Shown here one piece after another: positions 1-10,705 of a stretch of 64,000 bases of DNA (the stretch's first letter is position 1; every line of letters starts with the position of its first letter). The notes beneath the pieces were generated by a model. The model did no database searches and was not told the origin of the DNA. It saw only the letters and a list, made by a program, of their open reading frames with translations. A program made the translations under genes and the position numbers. Source of the stretch: Antedon mediterranea (Eukaryota > Echinodermata > Crinoidea > Comatulida > Antedonidae); contig NC_092674.1 of the NCBI RefSeq assembly GCF_964355755.1, positions 27,518,001 to 27,582,000 on the forward strand, read 5' to 3'.

Positions 1-3000
1 TGTGACCCACACCGAATGACTCGTTTGTTTTCTTTCAACACTTGCAAGGGTAAATTGGAAAACCGACTTGTTCTTATACTCTCGCCATTATTTAATTAAT
101 TTGTTGTCAATCATGTTTCAGAAAGTTATCATCGTTAACCCATTGAGATTTTTATTTGATGATAAAAAGTTTTTATTACCATGGCAAATTATTTTGTGAC
201 GAGAGTTTTTAAAACGTCAAAACAGATTATTTTGAAATAGGTTTATCCTTGAATTTACTCATATTTCCATTTATTTATTTATCCATTTAATATTAGTAAT
301 AATAATTCACCGTTCACTTAATGCATTACGCTAAACAAGCTTTTATGTTTAAATGTAAAATAAAATGCCTGAAAATTAAGAAAAGACAAACAAGTTAAAA
401 ATGTGTGCTTTTAAAACTTCAATAATTGCTAAAAAATATTCTGGCAATGGTGTGTTTATAACGTAAACCCACGACTGACGTGAAGAGGGCCTCATTGTGT
501 ACGTCCCTGGCAATATATATATTTTGACGATTTCAATATGAATCACATATCGTTTGACAAGTCTTCATTAAAGATTCCAATCATCGATAATAATATATGA
601 CACGATAGATTGGCGGATCGGATTTCAGTGGCACATATACAACTATTAGCATTTGTCGATTATTAAATACAGAGGGACGGTATTCATATATATTTTAGGA
701 ACGAAACTTCTGCGTGAGAATGACTTATTTGGAACAATCAGTAGGCTAAAATCCAAATCATGAATTAGTCTGTCTATTTAATAAGAACAACATTCTAAGG
801 ACACTCCATGCACGATATTAATATATTTAATTAAGGCCTATAGGCCTAAATACCCTTGACATTTAAATTTTTATCAGATTAAAAGACATGAATAATTATC
901 ATAACTGTTAAAAACATAATTTGTTTTGGTACAAGAAACAGTGTTCATCAATGATCATTGACACGACAAAAAATGTTCTAATGCGCACTGCGTTTATCAG
1001 AGTTTGAACGCGCCATACGCAGTGTACCATAATAATAATGATATATGTTTCTCTCTTTGTTATGATAAACCACAGACCTGCTCAATTTGACATCTACATC
1101 GTCAATTACATGTTTAGTGGTGGTAGAATTGCAAACGTATAAGAAAAGAACAAGACATTACTCAGACCAGCTTATTACAAACCAATTAAAACAAATCAAC
1201 AAGTTTGTTAAATACACACCACGTCATCGCTTTCGCACTGTCCTAACCTTTCACAAACTCTTGGTATATGTATCGTGTCACATCATTTTAGCGTCATATC
1301 ATGTTATTTCGTTTGTTTATAGCACTGTCCTGCTTTCATATCGAATCTTGGCGGTCCTCTATAGAAAGTGTTGTTTTAAGAAGCGGGTTGAAAATTTGAT
1401 AAAACTGGGCGGATTTTGTACACGCGCGCGCCAATACTTCGTTGTAGACCTACTAACAAAATACAATTATGATAATTACCATACGTGTAATGACAAATTA
1501 TTGTAATGTACTTTGTGATCACTGCCTGTATGCGGTTTGCCCTGTTTAGTCTCATGTATAGCCAAGCGTACATTATGTTGATGTAATAATGTTTGACTAT
1601 ACAGAATGGTCAATTCGTTACCCATGGCTATAGGAAGGAGTATCTACTCATAATTTATGTTTTAAATTACGAATGACTAAGAGGGTTGGAGTGATGAGGA
1701 TTTGATTCAATCAGAAACGATTTAAATTATATAGGTTTAATATTATTTTTTTTTTAGAAGAGCATTGTCACGCGCTGGAACTGACATCGAGTTCACAAAT
1801 ATATTTCTAGATTGTTGAGTCGAATAATCTGAAGAATTTATTTATTTGAGAAATAGATTTAAAATTATATTTTATTTGCAATTTCTGCAAACTTTGCAAT
1901 ATTTTTAACAGGCTGTAAAAATAGTTGGCTATTGTTTTTAAGTGATAATTTAGAGATGCGGTAATTCAAGCAAAATTAGATCAATTTAATTTTAATTTAA
2001 GCGTTTTCTGCAAACTTTTGCAATTATGTGTGTTATCTTTACAATGAAAGTAGGCTTTCTAATAATTATGAGACGCGGTCTTACAAAAAATACAGAATAT
2101 TTAGATCAATTGAATGTTTAAATTAGTTGTAGGCCTAATTTAAGCGTTATCTGCAAAGTTTTGCAATTATGTGTGTTATTTGTACAATAAAAGTAGGCCT
2201 TCTAATAATTGAGAGATGCGGTCTTACAAACAATGCACAATATTTAGATCAATTGAATTTTAAAAATGAGTCCAAAATCATTAGCGGCCCACATCCTTCT
2301 TCTTTTTACCAAGTCATGGGCCCAGGTGCATACCAATGTCGATTTGTTTGGATGGAGCAAAGTTTTTTCCGATAAATTTCAATAAAATGACGCAGCATTT
2401 TGTAAACAGAAAACAGAGATGTTCGGCTAAATAAAACAGAACATTTAAATAATCGTAATTAGTCATATTTAAATAGAACTGTTTTGTTAATTACGCCAAT
2501 TAGGCTTGTAAACACGTGTTAATAAAGTGCTGCTGCATGATGGAGGCCCATATTTATATAAACTTTACAACTAGGCCTAAATACAAGCGCGCTTTAAGCA
2601 GTTGTATGGGGGCTCGTGACGGCATAGACCGCGTTATAAAAATACAGAATAATAAGGCTATAAATTATTATTATTATTAATAAAATTTAACCCGTCTTTT
2701 ATGTTTGTAGGCCTACTTTTATTATTCAATATATGGCCTGATGCGTAGACTTAAGTATATTGAAAATGTTTTAGTCTATTTACTTATAGACAACGTCTTA
2801 CAGTAGGGCCTATATAAGTCAAAGATGTTCTCGAGGTGGAATGCCATCATGAGATGAGAGCGCGTCGTCTTGTATTAATCAGTCAGTACAGTTTTTTAAA
2901 ATAATTTATACGTAATTTTACTTTCTATGGACCAGAGATTCCGAAATAAAATATTGGATTTGAATATTAGTAATAATATAGCAATAATTAATGCGGTACA

Positions 3001-3907
3001 GAGCATACCACTCTTCAGTCAGTGTACAGTCCTTCAGCTGTCGACTGCATGTCTGTCTCGGTTATTTTTTAAAAATTGTCGTTTTTATTCGGAAGTTATT
3101 AGACGTTAATTTGATGGCTTAGCAGTAAGCTAACATTACATTAGTGTTGTTGAGATATACTTTAACGCACGTTATACGCTACTGTTGCGAAAATAAAACT
3201 AAACTATTTTCCCCATGATTATTTTGAGCATGAGACCTGTTTTTTTTATTGTAAATAATAAGTAAATTGTTTGTTTTTGATTATCAATACCATCACACAA
3301 ATCGTGGATTGAAATAAATAAATAAAAGTAGTAGTAGTGTATATTATTTTAGTTTCACCATTTGCATACTTACATAATTCATACGCCTGTTTGTTTTCTT
3401 TAAAACAAAATATTAAGTCACAGTTTCAGTAAGTCAAAACAATTTGTCCTGGTCAGCTTTATATTATATATACTCTTTTTAGAAAATAAGATAATCGCGT
3501 CTGTTATCAACGCAATACTGACCACTCACGTTTCTCTCGTCGGTGTACCATAAATGAATCAATCTCCTAAAATCGTAATACAATTGAACAAAATTGACAA
3601 CCGCAAAGAAAAATGCTAATTAAAAGTTGACAAGAAGTGTCAAAATATCCCAGTTTTCGTGACCGTTCTAAATGACCACTTTGAGGTATGTATTATTTTG
3701 GTTTTGTCCGGCACCGTTGTGACGCTATTGATTGGGGTTGATGGAACCCAGAGCAGGGCTAGAGCTGGCCACTATTGGGGAGGAAAACGCCCCGGCGGTG
3801 GGTGATGATAGATTCACGGATTGACAGAGTTGGAAGGTGACAGCCTAACGTTGACACGCTCAATCAAACAATCAGACGTTCACTAATATTCTATCTTTAA
3901 TCTTCCA
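1..3907. other. AT-rich intergenic stretch without a recognised gene
   Basis: Apart from the tandem repeat at 1868-2270, nothing is recognised. The frame at 1087-1506 (139 codons) has no motif, an unremarkable composition and no splice context, and is treated as chance. Confidence 0.5.
1868..2270 (+). repeat. Tandem repeat, three units of about 125-143 bp
   Basis: Units share TCTGCAAACTTTTGCAATTA, GTAGGCCTTCTAATAATT, GAGATGCGGTCTTACAA and TTTAGATCAATTGAAT. Units 2 and 3 are offset by 143 bp (2001 versus 2144) and are closer to each other than to unit 1. Confidence 0.8.
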
Positions 3908-4444
3908 ATAGTTAGTAAGTTAAAACTGCTTGGTGTAATAATCCAAAATGACCTCAAATGGGGTTCAAATGTTAATGATATAACATCAAGAGCCTCACGT
4001 AGACTATTTTCACTATGTATCCTGAAAAGGTCTAGTGCACCAGTCAGTGACCTGGTTACAGTATTTACATCATATATCAGACCTGTGCTGGAATATGCCT
4101 GCCAGGTTTGGCATTCATCATTAACTGTTCAGCAATCTAATTTAATAGAAAAAATTCAAAAACGGGCTTTGCGCATAATTTTGAGCCCACATTATGTTAG
4201 CTATGAATTAGCCTTAGAGCAAGTAGGTTTGCCTTCTTTAAAGTCCCGTAGAGAACAGATTCTTCTCAAGTTTGGCAAGAGTCTTTTAGAATCTACCAAA
4301 TTTAGAAATATGTTACCAGCATATAAATCTGATAGGCATTCAAGATCGTTAAGGAGCAATACTAGTTCAAAGTTGGATTCTTGCAGATGTTGCACTGAAA
4401 GATATAGGCGGTCTACTATTCCACACTTAGCACGAATCCTTTAA
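3908..4444 (+). pseudogene. C-terminal remnant of a non-LTR retrotransposon reverse transcriptase
   Basis: An open frame of about 178 codons reading KLLGVIIQNDLKWGSNV, then SYIRPVLEYACQVWHSSL, then IEKIQKRALRIIL. The 'LG..I...L.W' and 'RP.LEYA..VW......LE.IQ.RALR.I' patterns are the signature of the end of LINE reverse transcriptases in the CR1/jockey-like group. The palm catalytic motifs are absent, so the copy is 5'-truncated and dead. The stop at 4442-4444 is followed by a 3' UTR and an AATAAA-type tail. Confidence 0.85.
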
Positions 4445-4580
4445 GTTTAATGTTTAGTTTTGATCTTCTTTGATGTATTTTATTTCTCAGTTGATTGTAA
4501 TCCAACCTTTTCAGCTCTTGCTGCTGGTTGGAATTTGATGTTTTTATACCTTAATAAATAAATAAATAAAATAAATAAAT
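3908..4580 (+). mobile_element. 5'-truncated LINE (CR1/jockey-like) with (TAAA)n tail
   Basis: The reverse transcriptase remnant is followed by about 100 bp of 3' UTR, ending in a conserved block (4495-4550: TTGTAATCCAACC, TTTTCAGCTCTTGCTGC), then repeated AATAAA units (4551-4580). The same 3' block occurs in reverse orientation at 14376-14456, so the element belongs to a repeated family. Confidence 0.8.
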
Positions 4581-4978
4581 CTTACTTCCAAATCCAACGG
4601 CAATAAACGCCTAGTAAATTTCCTTATTCCTTCCTTAGGCCTACAAAATAGGGAAATTAATATTACACTATAAAGGCCAAATATTAGTCTATTTAAGGAT
4701 TTGATTTATGTTATAAGGGGCGTATATTTACTAATATAGCTTATAATGAACCAAATATGAGGACGTCATACGCGATCAGACAGTTTCGATCCTGTTTTCC
4801 CCTACTAAATACAACTTCAATAAATATAGATAGTTAATAATATATTTATAGGCCTATTACTAATATATTATGCAGCTCCGAAAGTTGATAAAAGAGAAGA
4901 CGTGAAACTAGCAATGATTTTGTTTAGATCCATGCTGTAGATTGGCTCTAAACAATATCTTAAACTCTAAAACAATCT

Positions 4979-5136
4979 AAAGCTCTGTCTACAATATAAA
5001 ACTAGTTTGACCAAAATGTGTGATGTGCTCAGATATGGTAAGAGTATGGCCAAATATGGTACTGATATGACAACATCATGTCCATAGGCACATCACATGT
5101 TTGTCACATAAAGTTTTATAGTGTAGACAGAGCCTA
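4979..5136. mobile_element. Foldback element family A, copy 1
   Basis: Terminal inverted repeats AGCTCTGTCTACAATATAAA and the complement of GTTTTATAGTGTAGACAGAGC enclose ATATGGTAAGAGTATGG and CATCATGTCCAT motifs. Nearly the whole element folds back on itself and there is no coding capacity, as in a MITE. Confidence 0.85.
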
Positions 5137-5292
5137 ATAACAATGCGTTTCATAAATTCTGTACTTGTGGAGTAGGCACTGTACAAAATAAATGTTTATA
5201 TTGAAGTACACCATAATTTAAAGTGTGAATATACTCTACGCATGTATACAGCGGGTCTACTGAGACTAAAATAATTAACAAATCAGTTTAAC

Positions 5293-5640
5293 AACCTATT
5301 GGGATTTCCGTCAGAGTCCAGATAGGCCCACTGACGTACCCCATTGAGGATACCACCATCAAGGAGAAACCATCAACTATTACAGATTGGTATCAGCGAG
5401 TTTACAGATCACTTCGAAAGCCTATTGGGGTTTCCTAGTCAGAGTAGGCCTAAGTACCATGGGTCTTAAATCGAAGAATTCACAGATCACTTCGAAACTC
5501 TGTTGGGGTTTCCTAGTAGCCTAAGTGTCGTACATAAACCGACAACATTGAGAGGCCTAAGTACCAAGGGTCTTAAATCGAAGAATTCACATATTACTTT
5601 AACATAATCCACTGGGGTTTCCTAACATTAAGTCGATAAT
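5293..5640 (+). repeat. Tandem repeat, three to four units of about 85-105 bp
   Basis: Repeated blocks: ATTGGGGTTTCCTAGT (near 5420, 5505, and variants near 5300 and 5615), ACAGATCACTTCGAAA (5404, 5489) and GGGTCTTAAATCGAAGAATT (5460, 5569). Units are unequal in length. Confidence 0.8.
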
Positions 5641-6869
5641 ATATATAAGATGTAATAATATGAATATTCCAAAGCCCACGTTTTTCTTTTCTCTGATTAT
5701 TATCATGAAACGATTGGGATGTGATTTCCACTTAAGTGTCAATGTTTAAGTACATGTTTTTTTAATTTTAAACTCGTGTAAACGAATAATATCGGACGTA
5801 GTCTTAATAGACCTATAATTGTCAAGTGAATATTCTGCGATGAAATATGTTTACCAAAAGGCAATATGATACAGATACAGATTCCTTATTCTCCAATATA
5901 ATGGAAATTACAATGCTCATTATCTTGGTTTGCCTAAAATAAATACTATTTCGAGCAAATATAACTTGACTAAAAGACCGCCGGTAAACAGTCTCACGCG
6001 GTTTTTAAGATAATAATACAAGGCATACGAATATTATGTGTTATTATAATTATAAACAATTCCATTTTGTTTTATTTCAAATAATAAGTATATGATCTTA
6101 TAGTTCTACACTTGTATGATGTATGAAGTATTGGTTCTTACAAAATAACAGAAGTTTAAAAACGTAACATTTTGCAAAATTGCAATATAATATTTTTCAT
6201 AAACTATTCAATTAAAAAAAAACAAGTACGATTTTGCATTACTTCTAAACTTGTATGATACAGTACTTAAAGTGCTGGTTTCTTATAAAATAACATAAGT
6301 TTATTAACGTAAAATTTTGCTAAATTGCAATATCAAAATTTGTCTGTTGATATAATAACCTTATTTATTGTGAAATAAAACTGTTTTCAATTCATATATG
6401 TTTCTATAGAAACTAGCATTAAGCCAGGCCATAGAGAATGCCAGCTGGAAACAGGGTCAGGGGTCATACAAGACCCGTATTCACATGACACAAAATGATG
6501 TAAAGTTAATTGGCAAGGCGTGCGTTAAATCATCATAAAGAGAAGGGTTACTTGTATTGAGTAGGGAATTTCTGGCAAATGAGATGTCCTTTATCACACA
6601 TTGACCGTATGTCACTTATGTACAGATTTAGTCGTATAACATTCACACACTACCGTACTCGTTAATGTTATGATGTCTACAGTAAAGTGTCTGTGTGTTT
6701 TCCTGTATATTAACTTCTCGTAATAAAATAATTACAATGATAAACATAATTTATTATATTATGGTTACGCAAACCTTTTTTTTAATAAAGAAAATTAATA
6801 ATATAAATTAATAATAAAATAACTTACTTCGGTTTGGTTTTTTTATAGCATGGTTGGAATTTCATTTTT

Positions 6870-6957
6870 TCGTATTAGTTTATGTACAGCGCTTAGAGTT
6901 TTCACAACATTAGGCGCTATATAAATCCAGGATATTATCATTATTATTATGTACAAT
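6870..6957 (+). mobile_element. Short LINE/SINE-type 3' end with ATT repeat tail
   Basis: Contains ACAGCGCTTAGAG followed by GGCGCTATATAAATCC and an ATT/ATC repeat. The paired 'GCGCTTAGAG...GGCGCTATATAAAT' arrangement is typical of 3' ends of CR1/L2-like LINEs and their SINE partners. No coding part is preserved. Confidence 0.5.
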
Positions 6958-8389
6958 AATTGAAAAATAAGTAAAATGAAATAAAAGAACAAAACGTTAA
7001 ATTTTTCTTTTTCAACTGAACAAAAAATGTCCAAGAAAAAATTAGTTATCGCTAAACTCGTTTCTACAAACCGACATGACGTGCGGTATTCCCAGAAAAT
7101 TTAAATTTTAAACAAACATTTCAAATGGATATTTTTACACCCCTCTTTTTTTCAAATTTGCAGTTCGTGATAAATTTGTACACATGCTGCTATACATTTT
7201 GAAGGTGCTTTCGTCACGCTGTCGGAACGGGTAGATCAGGCCAAATATGTGTAATAAGAGGAAGCATGCTAGAGCCTTCTCTTTCAACAGAGGGCCTTGA
7301 CTTGCGTTCTTCATAGGTGTCTGGGGAAAACAAGGAGTCTTATCAGGGGTACGATCTCACTCACATCTGATCGAGGCGGTCACACTCGATACCAGGGGAG
7401 TTCGCGAGGGGCGAGGAACGTTTAAATTTTGAGGAACAACGCGCGTGCATATTTCACAATTTTATTGATGATACACCAAGTATTGTCTCTGAAGTAAACA
7501 GGATTGTCTGATCGTTGGGAAAGTCGCCGCATGTGTTTGATTTTTCCTCCTTTGAATGTAATTGCGTCGAAGGCCGACGGGGAAGAAAGAGTGCTAGAGA
7601 GGGGCTTGCTTCACCGATAAGATTGATTGGCGATGCGGTACGACAGTACACTGAACCAATGATTCAAGCCAATATTATACAAATTCATGCCTCTCCACAA
7701 AGCGGAACATCACAGAGTCTCTAAAGATTTCGTATAATTACCTTATCTTGAAATAGATAATAACACGTGTAATGCGATCTAATTTGGCGTTACAAAAGAA
7801 AACAGGTTGCATGACAAATTAAAACTTGTCAATTAAAATTTGGGAGACTACATGTCTATAGAATCCTCAGATATAGAGGGATAACATTTACCCATACAAC
7901 CCCCGAGTATAAAGTAGGCCTACTGGCCTCTGTATTTTGCTTGATATGGGAAAAGGGGATAGGTGATGCTGCCTTATTTTCTGAGGACATAGTATTCTTG
8001 CAAACAAAATATAGAAATGCTATACGTTTCCATAAATAGAGGGAAAAGGGCATGGTGCCTGTATTGTAGCATACATTGGTTCTACACAAAATAAATTATT
8101 TTACAGGGAAGGGCTAGCTAGGTTCTAGGCAGTGATTAACTTAGTATTAGCAAAAGATAATTATTTTGGCACACATGGCGTTTTATATTTATAAAACTTG
8201 AGCTTGGATCACCTAGTTTACAGAAAAAAATCGACAAATGGAATAATACTAACTAGAGACGTGGGGGGTGGGAGAGTTTAGCCCACCATGTTATAAAAAC
8301 GGACAATGCGTTCTAGTTTTTTTAAGATGAAGAATTTCGTTCAAGAAGTCCTTAGCCATTAGGCTATATCAAATAATAATTAAAATATT

Positions 8390-8390
8390 T

Positions 8391-8422
<32 letters not shown>

Positions 8423-8423
8423 A

Positions 8424-8456
<33 letters not shown>

Positions 8457-8516
8457 AGTAGAAGTAGTAGGCTAGTAGTAGCACGTAGAAGTAGTAGTAG
8501 TAGGCTAGTTAGTAGC
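8390..8516. repeat. (TAG)n microsatellite with interruptions
   Basis: Long runs of TAGTAGTAG, broken by AAGTAGAAG and GGCTAG. It has no coding meaning. Confidence 0.95.
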
Positions 8517-9479
8517 CCTAATCATACCTCCCATAGTCAAAAGCACCAAAACGGAAGACGCGCGCTCCAACACAAAAGTAAATAGAAAACAAATCATTGT
8601 TGATACTTTGTCATAAAAAATAAGTAACTTAATACCAAGTTAGTTTTATGACAAGTTCTGACTTACATATTTTCAATCAAAATGATCCCTGTCAACTCTC
8701 ATATGCCAATCATTATAATTGTATATTATGTTGAAGTGGACGATTTGATAACAAACTTTAAAATTTTGACAGAAATCATTTTATTTTCCCGTGCTGTCAT
8801 TTTTATAACTTTTATAACAAGCCGTCAAAAAAAAAATTAAATTGAATAAAAAGTGTTGTAGCAGCGTACTCAGGAAATCCCTGGATTTCTAAGTTGCCTT
8901 ATTTACATTAAATCTTTCCGTTAGCTAATTAGATCTACTGTCAATTAAAGTTAAACACTTATAACAACTTTTTTTTTGTATTATCATTGAAATTAACAGC
9001 TTTCAATCTAATTCAAATAAAGTCCTTTGTTATTGCAAGAACCGAGATAATAAAACCGTATTTCAGTGATGGCGCTGTTTTAAAATATTGACTTATATTA
9101 TAAATTTGTGTTTACACATTCCAAGTGTAAGAACTTTCGTATTCTACATCAATGGATATCAATTTGGAAGTATAGAATACACATGTTATATAAAACAAGC
9201 CTGGCCTAATGTAAAAAAAAAGTTAAGTAAAGTTGTCACACTTGTTCAGTTTCTTAGTTAAACATAATAGAAAATCGTATATAAAAAGAATTGAACGGTA
9301 CCGTAAAATGAAACAATTACAATGCAATTTTATAGGGAGTTTTAAAGTAAAAGTGCGTCTTAACTTATCTTTTTAATTACTGGGGGTGGTATAGTATAGA
9401 TTTCAACTTTTGCCCAATCAGAGAGAAGGTCACAGAGCGTGCGCAGAATGGTATTATGTGCAGACGATCAAAATTCAAG

Positions 9480-10020
9480 CATGCTGTTTTTGTTGTTTTT
9501 AAAGTTTCACAGGCTAGGGAGCCTAACATTTAGGCCTGCCTGACTAATATTGGGCTAGGTTTAAATGATTTATTATGAATAGCAGGTCAAGAAATCTCCA
9601 CAGCAATAGGTGGGTATAATAATTGTTTAGTATGTTGTTTAGTTTTCTTATAAATCAGTCAAAGTCAGTATGAAACCAACGAGAGGGACGACGATGCGCG
9701 TGGCAGTGGAGGATGATCTCCCTCTGTTTCAAAGTCAGTAGAGGCTGGAGCCAGGCCTAGACCTACCTTTTATTTATTGGGCTGGGCATAGGCATAGACC
9801 TACGTAGCTAGGCTAGGCCCTGCACTTACTGGTCTTCTCATGCATTATCATAGGCTAGCCTACTAAGTCTAAGCTACTCTAGGCCTGGCCCTAGCTACTA
9901 GGCCTAGGCCTAGTAGGCCTATAAAGGCTAGCTTACACAGTGACATACTTATCATACTGTCTGTACTGTATTGTCTAGGCCTAGCTAGGCCTCTAGGTAG
10001 GCCTATATCTTCTAGGCGCG
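9480..10020. repeat. Cluster of the AGGCCTA motif
   Basis: TAGGCCT and its relatives (CTAGGCCTAGGCCTAGTAGG near 9899-9920) occur many times here and singly throughout the window. AGGCCT is its own complement. It sits just upstream of AASDHPPT exon 1, so part may be transcribed leader or promoter, but no core promoter motif is clear. Confidence 0.6.
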
Positions 10021-10561
10021 CCTATAAACAGTTCAGTAAGCCCACCCTATCAAGTATCACAATACAAATAAATAGGCCCATGATATCCAATTACTATCTA
10101 CTATCTAGCTGGCATACTACCCTTTCATTTCAATACATTGCCAGTCTGAGTCTACCACCAGCATAAATTACTAACTTTGAATTGTAAAATACTGTAGTTT
10201 TTTTATTATTCATGGTATTTCTTCACTACTTTGAATTAATTATACTGGTACTGGTAGCATTATTGACTTATGATAATTTCCCTATTTCTATTGAATTCAT
10301 ATTTCTTTGTGTCTTCCTTGAATGTAAGTTATTAAGTCCATTTTCCAGATTTTGTCCAGGAAAAGGTAACATAGGCCTATATTGTACTGACTATGCAATG
10401 GTATATTGTATAAAATTCATAGTGCATGTAAGCAGAGTTGGGTGAGGTTTACATTTCATGTCACCCAGCCTTACGTTCATTTTAAGATCCTGAAGTTTTA
10501 TGTACAGTACCTGAAATTATAAAATTTATTTATTTTACACTTTGCAGTACAGGTGGATAAT

Positions 10562-10705
10562 ATGGGAAGTGTCAGATATGCTTTTCGGTTTGGATCCTGG
10601 AAGCCAAATAAAGAAGAATGGATGTTAGCCTCAAGGTGTATACAGCAGGAGGAAAAGGAACGCATTGCAAAGTTTCACTTTGCTAATGATGCTAGGGCTG
10701 CTATG
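10562..10705 (+). CDS. AASDHPPT: AASDHPPT coding exon 1
   Basis: Encodes residues 1-48, ending FHFANDARAAM, and stops in phase 0 at a GT donor (10706). A pyrimidine-rich stretch ending in CAG (10545-10547) lies 14 bases before the ATG. It looks like a 3' splice site, so the 5' leader is probably carried by an untranslated exon further upstream, perhaps in the 9.4-10.0 kb stretch. No in-frame ATG lies between that acceptor and the chosen start. Confidence 0.9.

Larger units (their letters stand above)
4581..10547. other. Intergenic stretch with repeats only
   Basis: Holds foldback copy A1, the 5.3-5.6 kb tandem repeat, a LINE-like 3' end, the (TAG)n tract and the AGGCCTA cluster. The 7.20-7.73 kb part is less AT-rich than its surroundings and open on both strands for about 65 codons, but no family was recognised. 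Confidence 0.5.

Noticed and set aside
1087-1506. 139-codon plus-strand open frame
   Set aside because: No recognisable motif or domain, unremarkable composition, no splice or promoter support. It is the length expected by chance in a 64-kb window.
7454-7724. Opposed frames of 65 and 69 codons in a less AT-rich stretch
   Set aside because: No homology recognised and no clear splice sites. Left as unexplained sequence.
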